Shown here in pieces: positions 44,731-53,850 of a stretch of 64,000 bases of DNA. The notes below the pieces were generated by a model. It searched no databases and was not told the DNA's origin. It saw only the letters and a program-made list of their open reading frames with translations. Position 1 is the first letter of the stretch. Every line of letters starts with the position of its first letter. Source of the DNA: Halonotius sp046719765 (GTDB lineage: Archaea > Halobacteriota > Halobacteria > Halobacteriales > Haloferacaceae); the NCBI RefSeq assembly GCF_046719765.1, contig NZ_JABEBY010000002.1, positions 152,063 to 216,062 on the forward strand. Direction: 5' to 3'. The position numbers were made by a program, and so were the translations under genes.

Positions 44731-45345
44731 GTGACTACGTGGGTCGAAAATCCGACCGGTGGCCGCAGCCGCGGGCCGCGCGGGATCGCTCGCGCGTGGA
44801 TCGAGGTGCTCCTGCGCCCGCGGCGGTTCTTCACGAACGGTGTCGCCCCCGGCGATCAGGCTCCCGGCCTCGCCTTCGCGGTCGTCGTCGCCGTGATCTA
44901 TGTGAGCGGCCTCCTGGCCGTCCAACCCGAGACGATCCTCGATACGTCAGTTGTCCCCATACTCGGCGACAGCAGGACGCTGACGATGGTGTTAGTCCTC
45001 CTCGTGACGGCGGTCGTCGCCGCGCCCGCCGGGTTGCATCTGACGGCTGCCATTCAGACCGTGTTGTTGATGCTGACCGTCCCAGACCGTGCTGGCGTCA
45101 GCGAGACGGTGCAGGTCGTCGCCTACGCGACCGCCCCCTGCGCTGTGACGTGGCTCCCGTCTCCGGCGGTGACAGCGGGCTGTGCGCTCTATGGGGCCGG
45201 GCTGTTGGTCGTCGGCCTTGCAGTTGTTCATCGGACGACGCTCCCACGGGCGACGCTGGCGGCCGCGCTGCCGGCGACGCTTGTCTTTGGTGTGGCCTAC
45301 GGTGGGCTGTGGGCCGGCGAGACGCTGCTAGCGATGGTCGGCTGA
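44731..45345 (+). CDS. YIP1-family membrane protein (GTG start)
   Basis: The 204-residue protein has about five membrane segments. The N-terminal RGIARAWIEVLLRPRRFF and following NGVAPGDQAPGLAFAV are typical of the YIP1-like family in haloarchaea, where the function is unknown. Translation begins at a GTG (44731); no ATG occurs before the conserved segment. It follows the HD hydrolase gene after 64 nt, with a weak AT-rich box near 44695, so it may have its own promoter. Confidence 0.78.
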   Translation: MTTWVENPTGGRSRGPRGIARAWIEVLLRPRRFFTNGVAPGDQAPGLAFAVVVAVIYVSGLLAVQPETILDTSVVPILGDSRTLTMVLVLLVTAVVAAPAGLHLTAAIQTVLLMLTVPDRAGVSETVQVVAYATAPCAVTWLPSPAVTAGCALYGAGLLVVGLAVVHRTTLPRATLAAALPATLVFGVAYGGLWAGETLLAMVG

Positions 45346-45400
45346 GCCGACAGCGACGTTTCGACAACCGTTAAAGGGAGGCCCTCTATTTACTTCGCAA

Positions 45401-47758
45401 ATGGGTACCTGTATCATCTGTGGTACGTCCGTTGACGGCGGCCACGTTTGCGAGAGCCATCAAGAAGATGTCCTTTTCGAGTTCCGTGGCAACAACGCCT
45501 CTCAGCTCGTGCCGAACCGCTTCTACGAGGGAACGGTCGACGGCTACGCCGACTTCGGCGTCTTCGTCGATATCGCCCCTGGTGTGACCGGCCTGCTGCA
45601 CCGCAGCGAACTCGACCGTCGCCTCGACAGCCTCGATTGGGAGCCCGGCGACACCGTCTGTGTCAAGGTGACCAACGTCCGGGATAACGGCAACATCGAT
45701 CTCGCCAAATCCATCCGCCAGTCCGAACGCGAGTTCCGCGGAAAGATCATCCTCGATGGCGACGGCGAAACGCTTCCTGACGCCGACGAGGAGGCCGTCG
45801 ACCCGGAGTCGACACCGGCTGAGTCGACCGCCGACGGCGGCTCAGCCACCTCCACGACGACCGGTATCGACGCCGACGCTGACGCCACCGACCACGACGC
45901 TGACGATGCTGTCGACGCGGACGAGACCACCGACCACGACGCTGTCGCGGCGGCCACCTCAGAGGCGTCGACACCGACCGACACGCCGGCGGAATCAGCC
46001 GACACCCCGGCCGATCCGACACCGGCCGAAACCGACGGCGATGCGGGGGCTGTGACCGAATCCGCTGCCGAAGCCGACGAGACGGCTGCCACCCCGACTG
46101 CTGCCGAGGGCGATGCCGAGCCCGCTATCGACGCCGACGCTGAGACGGTTGCCGATACTGATACGGAGACTGTTGCCGACGCCGATGCCGAGACGAACGG
46201 TTCGGCCCCTGTCGCGGTCGCTGAGTCGGACGACGACGCTGACGCCGACGATTCCGAGTCAGTCGACGCCGACAGCGAGACAACCGTCGCGGAACTCACC
46301 GACAAGGTCGGCGACACGGTTCGTCTTGCGGGTGAGATCGTCAGCGTTCGCCAGACCGGCGGGCCGACGATCTTCGAGCTCCGCGATCAGACCGGCGTCG
46401 TCGACTGTGCGGCCTTCGTCGAGGCCGGCGTTCGCGCCTACCCCGACATCGAGGTCGGCGATATCGTCCGCCTTGATGGCGAGGTCGAACAACGACGCGG
46501 CGAGCTCCAGGTCGAAACCGAGGAGCTTGCGGCCTTAGAGGGGGCGGCCCGCGAGGCTGTCACCGATCGGCTGGCCGACGCGCTGACCGACCGCGCCCGG
46601 CCTGACGAGCTCGATCCGATCGGCGACCACGAGACGGTCACCGAGATGAGCGAGTCACTGTTGGACGTTGCCGAGGCGATCCGGCGGGCCGTCTTGGAGT
46701 CGCGGCCGGTCGTGATCCGCCACCCCGCGACCGCCGCGGGCTACGTCGCCGGCGCGGCCATCGAGCGCGCGGTGCTGCCGCTCGTTCGTGAGGAACACGC
46801 CCGCTCGGACGCCGAATACCACTACATCGTCCGCCGGCCGCTGGAGAACGCGGTGTACGACATGGACGATGCGACCAACGACGCCACCCAGATGCTCCAG
46901 GATCGTGACCGCCACGACGAGAAGCTGCCGCTGTTCTGCTTTGTGGGTGCGGGCTCGACAGCCGACTCCGTCGACGGGCTGGGCCTGCTCGGTGTCTACG
47001 GGGCCGAACGGGTCGTCCTCGATGCGATCGCCGCCGACCCGGCGGTGGGCGATGTGGCCGAACAGGTCGTCACCGGCGACGCGGCTGATCTCTCGATCGG
47101 CGCGCTGGCGGCGACGCTGGCGGCCGCGCTCAACCCCGATGTGAGCGCGGAGATGCAGCACCTGCCGGCTGTGAGCTACTGGGAGGAGACCCCCGAGGCC
47201 TACGCCGGGGCCGCCGAAGCCGCCGGCTACGACGCCGAGCAGGTGCGACACCTTCGAGAGGCGATCGCCCTTGAGGCGTACTACCAGTCCTACCAGGACA
47301 AACGCGAGCTGATCACGGATCTCTTGTTCGACGACGCCGGCGGGCTGGCCGGCCACATCGCCGAACAGTTCCGCGAAAAACTCGACGACGAGCTGGACAC
47401 CGCGAAGGCTAATCTTGACCGCCGGGAGGACGACGGCGTTGGGGTTGCGGTACTCGATACCGATCAGTTCACCCATCGGTTTGACTTTCCGCCGACGACG
47501 CTCCTGCTGGATGAGCTGCACTACGTCGAGCGCGAGGGTGCGCAGTTTGTCACCGTCGGTGTCGGCATGGACGAACTCTACCTCCGGAGCACCGGCGACC
47601 TGGATATCCGCACGGTCGCCGAGGCTGCCGCCGAGGCTGCCCCCGAGGCCGACGTGACTGCTCGCGGCATCCGCGAGGGGCGCATCGAGTTCCTTTCGGG
47701 GCGACGTGAGGCCGCACAGGAGGCCGTCATCGACGCGGCTGTCGCGCAGTTCGAGTAG
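45401..47758 (+). CDS. DHH/RecJ-like protein with zinc finger, S1 and OB domains
   Basis: The 785-residue protein has five regions. A zinc finger (Cys4, Cys7, Cys17, His20) comes first, then an S1 RNA-binding domain (about 38-108; EGTVDGYADFGVFVDI). Next are an extreme acidic Asp/Ala/Thr/Glu linker (about 118-294) and an OB-fold (about 303-378; VRLAGEIVSVRQTGGPTIF). The last is a large C-terminal region (about 395-785) matching haloarchaeal DHH-family phosphoesterases. The DHH catalytic aspartates are not apparent: VVIRHPATAAGYVAGAAIE stands where HxDxDG would lie, so it may bind nucleic acid without cutting. The linker length may vary between strains. The role may be in RNA or DNA repair or recombination. 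Confidence 0.7.
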   Translation: MGTCIICGTSVDGGHVCESHQEDVLFEFRGNNASQLVPNRFYEGTVDGYADFGVFVDIAPGVTGLLHRSELDRRLDSLDWEPGDTVCVKVTNVRDNGNIDLAKSIRQSEREFRGKIILDGDGETLPDADEEAVDPESTPAESTADGGSATSTTTGIDADADATDHDADDAVDADETTDHDAVAAATSEASTPTDTPAESADTPADPTPAETDGDAGAVTESAAEADETAATPTAAEGDAEPAIDADAETVADTDTETVADADAETNGSAPVAVAESDDDADADDSESVDADSETTVAELTDKVGDTVRLAGEIVSVRQTGGPTIFELRDQTGVVDCAAFVEAGVRAYPDIEVGDIVRLDGEVEQRRGELQVETEELAALEGAAREAVTDRLADALTDRARPDELDPIGDHETVTEMSESLLDVAEAIRRAVLESRPVVIRHPATAAGYVAGAAIERAVLPLVREEHARSDAEYHYIVRRPLENAVYDMDDATNDATQMLQDRDRHDEKLPLFCFVGAGSTADSVDGLGLLGVYGAERVVLDAIAADPAVGDVAEQVVTGDAADLSIGALAATLAAALNPDVSAEMQHLPAVSYWEETPEAYAGAAEAAGYDAEQVRHLREAIALEAYYQSYQDKRELITDLLFDDAGGLAGHIAEQFREKLDDELDTAKANLDRREDDGVGVAVLDTDQFTHRFDFPPTTLLLDELHYVEREGAQFVTVGVGMDELYLRSTGDLDIRTVAEAAAEAAPEADVTARGIREGRIEFLSGRREAAQEAVIDAAVAQFE

Positions 47759-47953
47759 CGAACGCGCCGCCGACCGGCTGTCGGTGTTCGCGTTGATCGG
47801 TGCCGTATTCGCAGTGATCAACGCCGGTGTGTCACGGTGTCGCAAACGTATCGTATCCTTGGCAGGTACATGAAACGTTTTATACCGCCGTGAGCATAGT
47901 TTGTACCAAGGCACTGGTGTCGTATCGGCTGCGGCGACCGCACCCTTCCCACC

Positions 47954-48544
47954 ATGTTCAGCACCACCGAACGCGGTCAGGTCGGGATTGGAACCCTTAT
48001 TGTGTTCATAGCCATGGTGCTCGTCGCCGCAATCGCCTCCGGTGTGCTGATTACGACCGCCGGACAGCTCCAGTCGCAGGCCTCTCAGACCGGCGAGGAG
48101 ACGACATCGCAGGTCAGCGATATTCTCCGGATCACGGACGTTATCGGTACCGCCAACGAGAGCGGCGGCACCACAGAGATCGAAACGCTTGAAATAAAGG
48201 TTCGACTCGCCTCGGGGGCCGATGCCGTTGAGATGAACGAAACGTCGTACACGATCGCCACAATGGGTGATACCAACGCCGCAACCGTCGTTTCAGGCAA
48301 CGAGTCCACCACCGGGCTGAGCTACAACCAGTCTCAGGGGTTGGCGGACGGCGAAACGACACTCTCCGACCAAGATCAGGTTATTATCGCGAAGCTGGAT
48401 CTCACAGAGATCGATGAAATAAACACGCTCGCGGCTGACGACAGCGTCTCGATCAGTATCGAGGCCCCCGCCGGCGGCCGAACGGTCACCGAAAAACAGG
48501 CTCCCGGCCAGTTGGCGGACGGCAGCTCCTACGTGCTCTCATAA
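47954..48544 (+). CDS. Archaellin (archaellum filament protein)
   Basis: The 196-residue protein has a class III signal sequence. It starts MFSTTERGQVGIGTLIVFIA, with prepilin-peptidase cleavage after Gly8 and a hydrophobic helix VGIGTLIVFIAMVLVAAIAS. The rest is Thr/Ser-rich beta structure with four N-glycosylation sequons (two NES, NET, NQS). It is one filament subunit of the archaellum. No other archaellum gene is within the window. A TTTTATA box (47877-47883) lies about 75 nt upstream, so there would be a leader of about 45 nt. Confidence 0.92.
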   Translation: MFSTTERGQVGIGTLIVFIAMVLVAAIASGVLITTAGQLQSQASQTGEETTSQVSDILRITDVIGTANESGGTTEIETLEIKVRLASGADAVEMNETSYTIATMGDTNAATVVSGNESTTGLSYNQSQGLADGETTLSDQDQVIIAKLDLTEIDEINTLAADDSVSISIEAPAGGRTVTEKQAPGQLADGSSYVLS

Positions 48545-48673
48545 TCGCTTCGCCGCCCGGCTGTTTTGGTTGTGTGGCGTCTTTCCACTGTAACACGGCC
48601 GTCAGGTTTCGGTTGTGAGCGACGCTTGCGAAGCAGGGGTATCTTTTTGCCCTTGAATCTATAATATACGATT

Positions 48674-48940
48674 ATGAACAATTCTCAGACCACCCGTCGG
48701 GTAACAGGGACTGTCACGACCGAACTCAACCGGTACGGTGCGATGACCCTCCGGTCTGAGAACGATCGGACGTATCAGATCGTCGACTGCGCGGCCCCGG
48801 ATGTTGCCGAGGAGCTTGAGCAGCTGCGTGTCGGTGAGACGGTGACGCTCACGCTCACAGCGGCACCGTGTCGCGGCAACGGCTGGCAGGCGACCGGGGT
48901 CGACGCCAACAGCAGAACCGACACGCGCCTCGTCGCCTAA
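48674..48940 (+). CDS. Small halobacterial protein of unknown function
   Basis: The 88-residue protein has a short beta-barrel-like pattern: RRVTGTVTTELNRYGAMTLRS, RTYQIVDCAAP and GETVTLTLTAAPCRGNGWQA. The alternating hydrophobic strands and length resemble OB-like or single-domain small proteins. Two Cys (about residues 39 and 66) could form a disulfide or metal site. A TATCTTTTT box (48640-48648) lies 27 nt before the ATG, implying leaderless translation. No family name is recognised with certainty. RqcH follows on the same strand. Confidence 0.65.
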   Translation: MNNSQTTRRVTGTVTTELNRYGAMTLRSENDRTYQIVDCAAPDVAEELEQLRVGETVTLTLTAAPCRGNGWQATGVDANSRTDTRLVA

Positions 48941-49070
48941 CCGCGTCTTCAGGAACCGGGATTCGCTGAGGCGCGACCGGGCGATACCGCCTCGATCTGT
49001 CCGCGCTCACGCACGCCGACCCCAGCGGCGGGAACGACACCCCTTTTTCGCGTCGTCGTGAGGAACGCGT

Positions 49071-51215
49071 ATGAACGCCAAGCGGGAGCTTTCCAGCATC
49101 GATCTGGCCGCCCTCGTCACCGAGATGGGCCGCTATGAGGGCGCGAAGGTCGACAAGGCGTATCTCTACAGCGATGACCTGCTCCGGCTCAAGCTGCGGG
49201 ATTTCGACCGTGGCCGCGTCGAACTCATGCTCGAAGTCGGCGCGGTCAAACGCGCCCACATGGCCGACCCCGACCACGTCGCTGACGCGCCCGGCCGGCC
49301 GCCGAACTTCGCCAAAATGTTGCGCAACCGTCTCGGCGGCGCGGATTTCGCCGGCGTCTCCCAGTACGAGTTCGACCGCATCCTCGTTTTCGAGTTCGAA
49401 CGCCCCGACGCCAACACCACGCTCGTCGTCGAACTGTTCGGCGAGGGCAACATCGCCGCCCTCGACGAAACCGGCGAGGTCATCCAAAGCCTCCAGACCG
49501 TCCGACTGAAATCCCGTACGATCGCCCCCGGCTCACAGTACGAGTACCCCGACTCCCGGATCGACCCGCTGTCGGTCGGCTTTGATGCCTTCGGCCGCGA
49601 GATGGACGATTCGACCACCGACGTGGTGCGCACGCTGGCCACGCAACTCAACCTCGGCGGCCTCTACGCCGAAGAGGTCTGTACTCGCGCCGGCGTCGCA
49701 AAGGAAACCCAGATCGAGGACGCCACCGAGGATGACTACCGCGCCATCTACGACGCCCTCGACGAACTCTCAGCTCGCGTCGACGCCGGCGATTTCGACC
49801 CTCGTATCTACCTCGACGACGACCGCGTCGTCGACGTGACGCCGTTCCCCCTGGCCGAACGCGAGGCCGCAGGGCTCGACGAAGAGCACTACGACGATTT
49901 CACCGCGGCTGTCGACGACTACTTCTACCGGTTTGACCGTTCCGACGACGACAGCGATAGCTCCGAGCCCGACGATGGCAAACCGGATTTCGAGGCCGAG
50001 ATCGCCAAACAGCAGCGCATCATCGACCAACAGGAGGGAGCCATCGAGGGCTTCGAACAACAGGCCGCCGCGGAGCGCGCCAAAGCCGAAGCCCTCTATG
50101 AGCAGTACGACCGCGTCGACGAGATCCTGACAACGATCCAAGACGCCCGCGACGACGGCGTCCCGTGGGACGAGATCGACGCCACCCTTCAGGAGGCCGC
50201 CGAATCAGGCCTGCCAGCAGCCGAAGCCGTCGTCGCGGTTGACGGCTCGGAGGGGACGGTTACGGTCGATCTCGGCGAGACGCGGGCGACGCTTGATGCG
50301 ACCATCGGCGTCGAGAAGAACGCCGACCAACTCTATCAGGAGGCCAAACGCATCGAGGAGAAGAAGGAAGGCGCGAAGGAAGCCATCGAGCAGACCCGCG
50401 AGGAGTTAGCAGCGGTCAAAGCCCGCCGCGACGCGTGGGAAGCTGACGATGGCGACAGCGACGCCGATGGCGAAGGCGACAGCGACGGCGACGGTGACAA
50501 CGACGCGGACGACGAGTTCGTCGACACCGACTGGCTCGCCCGATCGTCGATCCCGATCAAACGCGACGAAGGGTGGTACGAGCGGTTCCGCTGGTTCCAC
50601 ACGACCGACGGCTTCCTCGTCATCGGCGGCCGCAACGCCGACCAAAACGAGGAACTGGTGAAAAAATACATGAGCGGCGGCGACCGCTTTTTCCACGCCC
50701 AAGCTCATGGTGGCCCGGTGACAATCCTGAAGGCGACCGGGCCGAGCGAGGCGGCCAAGGAGGTTGACTTCCCCGAGGAAACGCTTCGGCAGGCCGCCCA
50801 GTTTGCCGTCTCCCATTCCTCGGTCTGGAAGGCCGGCCAACACGCCGGCGACGTGTACATGGTTGAACCAGATCAGGTGTCCAAAACGCCGGAAAGCGGC
50901 GAGTACATTGAAAAGGGGAGCTTCGTGATCCGGGGCGACCGCACGTACTTCACCGACCTCGCTGTCGACCTCGCGGTCGGGATTCAGTGTGCGCCACAGA
51001 CCCGCGTTGTCGGCGGGCCGACCGCCGCAGTTGCCGAGGCCGCGGCGACGCATCTCCAACTCCAGCCCGGCAAATACGCCCAAAACGATATGGCAAAACG
51101 CTGTTACCGGGAGCTCAAGGGTCGGTTCGCCGACGAGAGCTTCGTCCGGTCGGTCGCCAGCCCCGACCTGATCCAGGAGCATCTGCCGGCCGGCGGTAGC
51201 GAGATCATCGATTGA
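49071..51215 (+). CDS. rqcH: RqcH/NEMF-type ribosome quality control protein
   Basis: The 714-residue protein begins with the NFACT-N domain (about 1-215; KRELSSIDLAALVTEM, VDKAYLYSDDLLRLKL). It continues through helix-hairpin-helix and coiled-coil regions (about 215-440). An acidic linker (about 460-485) precedes an NFACT-R domain (about 495-610; DEGWYERFRWFHTTDGFLVI, GGRNADQNEELVKKY, FFHAQAHGGP). RqcH binds large subunits carrying stalled peptidyl-tRNA and recruits alanyl-tRNA to add C-terminal Ala tails. The length is normal. The TTTTTCG box just upstream suggests its own promoter. Confidence 0.92.
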   Translation: MNAKRELSSIDLAALVTEMGRYEGAKVDKAYLYSDDLLRLKLRDFDRGRVELMLEVGAVKRAHMADPDHVADAPGRPPNFAKMLRNRLGGADFAGVSQYEFDRILVFEFERPDANTTLVVELFGEGNIAALDETGEVIQSLQTVRLKSRTIAPGSQYEYPDSRIDPLSVGFDAFGREMDDSTTDVVRTLATQLNLGGLYAEEVCTRAGVAKETQIEDATEDDYRAIYDALDELSARVDAGDFDPRIYLDDDRVVDVTPFPLAEREAAGLDEEHYDDFTAAVDDYFYRFDRSDDDSDSSEPDDGKPDFEAEIAKQQRIIDQQEGAIEGFEQQAAAERAKAEALYEQYDRVDEILTTIQDARDDGVPWDEIDATLQEAAESGLPAAEAVVAVDGSEGTVTVDLGETRATLDATIGVEKNADQLYQEAKRIEEKKEGAKEAIEQTREELAAVKARRDAWEADDGDSDADGEGDSDGDGDNDADDEFVDTDWLARSSIPIKRDEGWYERFRWFHTTDGFLVIGGRNADQNEELVKKYMSGGDRFFHAQAHGGPVTILKATGPSEAAKEVDFPEETLRQAAQFAVSHSSVWKAGQHAGDVYMVEPDQVSKTPESGEYIEKGSFVIRGDRTYFTDLAVDLAVGIQCAPQTRVVGGPTAAVAEAAATHLQLQPGKYAQNDMAKRCYRELKGRFADESFVRSVASPDLIQEHLPAGGSEIID

Positions 51216-51271
51216 CCACACTGTCGCCACAACACGCAGCTATAAATCTCGGGAGCGTCTGGGTGTAGGTG

Positions 51272-52381
51272 ATGCTGAGTGAGGCCCTCCGCGTCCCGTC
51301 CCGCGCCGCCGATGCGACAGGGACGCTTCTGGTCGGAACAGTGCTTACCGGGGCGACGGCGATCGCCGCCGTCGGCTGGATCGCGTTGCTGACCGTCGAT
51401 CTCCGCTTTGGGATCGCCGCGACGCCGATCGTCTTCCTGTTGGGCTTGGTGGTGCGGGGGTATCTGGTTGGCGTCGTCGCCGCCGGCATCGATGATCGCT
51501 CCGTGGCACCCTCGTTTGTGCGGTGGGGGTCGCTGCTTTGGGATGGTGTGCGGTCGGCGACTGTCTCGGTGGTGTATGCCCTGCCGGCGGCGGTGTGTCT
51601 TGGCCTCGCCGCGGGGGCCGGCGCGGCGACGGTGCTCGACCCGCCGGGGTTCGAGGGCGCGCCGCAGGTGCTCGCCGCGGTCGCCATCCTGATCGGTGGC
51701 TTTGGGCTGCTGTGTTACCTGCTCGTCTATCTGTATCTCCGCCCCGCTGCGCGGGCGGTGTTGGCTGCGACCGGATCGGTACGGGCGGCGATCGATCCCC
51801 GCCGGATTCTGGCTGTCTCGCTGTCCGGGCCCTATCTCACCGGCTGGCTGATCGCCATGGGGTTGTTGACCGTCGGCCCGCTGTTGGTGACACCGCTTTT
51901 TATCCTGTCGGGGCTGGCCGGGCTTTACGATGTGGCGTTGGCCGCGATCGGCGGGTTGCTGACACTGGGGGTCGCCGTCGTCCTCGTGTTTTGGTTGCGG
52001 ATGTCGGCTGCCTGGGCGATCGGCCGGGGGGCTGGCCCCGCGTTGGCGACCGAGGCCGGTGTCGCCGTCGGGGCTGGCGACCCACCCGGCGCCTCCGGAA
52101 CAACCGCTGTCACGGTTCCGGATCGCCCTACCGAGGCACCAGCAGCGGTACAGGTCGGTCGCGGGATCGATGACGCACTCACCACCACACAGCAGACCGA
52201 CGGCGGTGCCGATCGATCGATCAACGCCGGGAGGCCGGAGCCGTCGACCGGGTCGCCCGCGGCGTCATCACCCAAAGCGACCACGGAGTCAGCAGGCGAT
52301 TCGATGCCGGAACCGGCGTCGCCGACGGCGGCTGAGGGTGATGATGCGTCCGATGGCCTCTGGGATACCGTCGACGAGTAG
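51272..52381 (+). CDS. Multi-pass membrane protein with disordered tail (DUF4013-like)
   Basis: The 369-residue protein has about six membrane segments in the first 240 residues (for example WIALLTVDLRFGIAATPIVF, PYLTGWLIAMGLLTVGPLLV), then a Ser/Thr/Pro/Ala-rich tail of about 125 residues. The start motif LSEALRVPSRAADATGTLLV is like haloarchaeal DUF4013 proteins, whose function is unknown. TATAAA (51241-51246) is 26 nt before the ATG at 51272. A GTG at 51269 in the same frame is another possible start. Confidence 0.65.
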   Translation: MLSEALRVPSRAADATGTLLVGTVLTGATAIAAVGWIALLTVDLRFGIAATPIVFLLGLVVRGYLVGVVAAGIDDRSVAPSFVRWGSLLWDGVRSATVSVVYALPAAVCLGLAAGAGAATVLDPPGFEGAPQVLAAVAILIGGFGLLCYLLVYLYLRPAARAVLAATGSVRAAIDPRRILAVSLSGPYLTGWLIAMGLLTVGPLLVTPLFILSGLAGLYDVALAAIGGLLTLGVAVVLVFWLRMSAAWAIGRGAGPALATEAGVAVGAGDPPGASGTTAVTVPDRPTEAPAAVQVGRGIDDALTTTQQTDGGADRSINAGRPEPSTGSPAASSPKATTESAGDSMPEPASPTAAEGDDASDGLWDTVDE

Positions 52382-52386
52382 TGTGG

Positions 52387-52926
52387 TCAGGAAAACTGGG
52401 CGGCGATATCGGCCTCGGTGATGATCCCCACCGTTTCGCCGCCGCGGGTGACCATCACGGCCTTGTAGTGTTCCAAGAGATTCCGGATCTCGTCGACGGT
52501 GGCGTCCTCGCTGACCGTCGGAAACGATTCGCTCATCACCTCACTCACCGGGTAGTCGCTGACATCCTCGCCGGCCTGGATCACGTCATGTTGGCTGATC
52601 GAGCCGACCGGGACGCCGTTCTGCAACACCGGTAGCTGTGAGTAGGCTTCGGACTCCATCGTCTCGACGGCCTCGCCGACCGCGTCGTCGGGGGCGACGC
52701 TGATCACGGTCTCGTTCATGAGGTCGGCCGCGCGAACAACCTCGCCTTCGGCCTCGTCTAAGGCTTCGACGATCCGCCGCAGCGTCGAGAGCCGCGGGTC
52801 GACATCGCCACCCTCGATGCGGGCGATCAGCGGCTGTGAGACGCCGGCGGCCTCGGCGAGCGCGCTTTGGGTGAGTTCCAAGGCGGTGCGGCGTTCCTTG
52901 AGATCCTGTGGCGTCGGCAACTCCAT
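52387..52926 (-). CDS. XRE-type HTH regulator with two CBS domains
   Basis: The 179-residue protein joins an XRE helix-turn-helix (about 1-60; LKERRTALELTQSALAEAAG, SQPLIARIEGGDVDPRLSTL) to a CBS pair (about 65-178; LMNETVISVAPDDAVGEAV and VMSESFPTVSEDATVDEI). CBS pairs bind adenine nucleotides such as AMP or ATP, so this may regulate genes according to energy state. This domain combination is common in archaea. Targets are unknown. Confidence 0.88.
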   Translation of the reverse strand: MELPTPQDLKERRTALELTQSALAEAAGVSQPLIARIEGGDVDPRLSTLRRIVEALDEAEGEVVRAADLMNETVISVAPDDAVGEAVETMESEAYSQLPVLQNGVPVGSISQHDVIQAGEDVSDYPVSEVMSESFPTVSEDATVDEIRNLLEHYKAVMVTRGGETVGIITEADIAAQFS

Positions 52927-52983
52927 ACAGGTCTATTACCCCAAGTTATTGAAAAGCTTTCGTCGGCGACAGCCGACCGAGAA

Positions 52984-53349
52984 TCAGGTCTCGCGCTCCT
53001 CGTCGTCGGGCTCCTCGATCACGTCGATCACCGTCAGCGGCACGTCTCGCAGCGCGCCGCCGACCTCGCTTTTGGCGATCCGAGAGGCGTGTTCGACGCT
53101 GTCGGCGTTGAAGACATCGATCTCAAGCAGCAGGCCGACGAGGGCGGTGTCGGCGGCGATAAACGCCGAGTCGAAGGGTTCGCCGCAGGCCGGACAGCCG
53201 GTGACGCCGACCTCGACGTCGACGTACTCCTTGTCGGCCTCGTTCAACCGCTTGCCGGCGGAGCTGACGGCGACACCGATCGCATCGTCGACATCCTCAA
53301 CATCACGAACCAACCAAGCCGCTTCCATAGCGACGAGATAATTGCTCAT
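52984..53349 (-). CDS. UPF0212 (DUF555) family protein
   Basis: The 121-residue protein of this archaeal family begins MSNYLVAMEAAWLVRDVEDV and has the typical CPACGEPFDSAF motif (about residue 55) that may bind metal, then LVGLLLEIDVFNADS. The function is unknown. The 307 nt upstream hold mixed AT-rich text and its promoter. It is transcribed in the same direction as the CBS regulator (57 nt away). Confidence 0.85.
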   Translation of the reverse strand: MSNYLVAMEAAWLVRDVEDVDDAIGVAVSSAGKRLNEADKEYVDVEVGVTGCPACGEPFDSAFIAADTALVGLLLEIDVFNADSVEHASRIAKSEVGGALRDVPLTVIDVIEEPDDEERET

Positions 53350-53656
53350 ACCCACTTCTTGGGCCCGAGGGTTTCGTGTCTTGTGATTCGTTCCGGCCGC
53401 GCCAGCGACGGAATCGCGGGTCGCCAACTCGGGTCTCTCATACTCACTTGGATAGGCGCACGAACGCCGTTGGTTTCTCATAAGTTATACCGATCAGGCC
53501 GGTTTGTCACACGGTTTACGCGGGGTGAACGGCCGCGCGCCGACCACACGGCTTCGTTTACGGTGTCAAACCAAAACCGCATGACTGCGTCGCCATTAGC
53601 GTTGAAATCGTCTCCAAAAGCTTATATAGGGCTACTGGCAGGGACTCGGTACGGAT
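53350..53656. other. 307-nt interval with promoters of UPF0212 and a small plus-strand gene
   Basis: The right end holds a strong TATA box (CTTATATAGG, 53621-53630) about 30 nt before the small gene at 53657. The left end has only weak boxes for the UPF0212 gene. A hairpin-like GGGCCCGAGGG (53364-53374) and AT-rich text around 53480-53492 are seen. No tRNA or credible extra gene was found. Confidence 0.5.
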
Positions 53657-53821
53657 ATGATCGAAACGGTATCGCGGTTCACCGCGCTCGCGCTGTATCA
53701 GCTGACCGTCCTGCTCGGGATCGTCCTGCTGCCGGTCGCACTCGCCGCCAAGCGGGTCGGTCTTCGACTCCCGGTTCGGAACCTCCTCGACGGCATGGCA
53801 GCCACCGCTGACTCGATCTGA
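53657..53821 (+). CDS. 54-residue single-span membrane miniprotein
   Basis: The ATG at 53657 opens 54 residues with one hydrophobic span (LYQLTVLLGIVLLPVALAA, about residues 13-31) then a basic, Arg/Leu-rich tail (KRVGLRLPVRNLLDG). I recall similar short halobacterial proteins. A TATA box CTTATATAGG (53621-53630) is 27-30 nt upstream, well placed for a near-leaderless message. The stop TGA is at 53819-53821. Its function is unknown. Confidence 0.6.
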   Translation: MIETVSRFTALALYQLTVLLGIVLLPVALAAKRVGLRLPVRNLLDGMAATADSI

Positions 53822-53850
53822 GCGGTCACCCCCCGCTTGTCGTCGGATCG

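Noticed and set aside
45544..46317. Serine/alanine-rich minus-strand frame in the acidic linker region
   Set aside because: It is the antisense of the Asp/Ala/Thr/Glu linker of the DHH-like protein and has no promoter or family.
47706..47875. Possible small membrane peptide frame spanning the end of the DHH-like gene
   Set aside because: It contains a hydrophobic run but no promoter or sensible start, and most of it overlaps the previous gene.
48941..49070. Search for tRNA, rRNA and CRISPR repeats in this and all other intergenic regions
   Set aside because: No cloverleaf with GGTTCGAA-like T-arm, rRNA core or regularly spaced repeat was found anywhere in the window.
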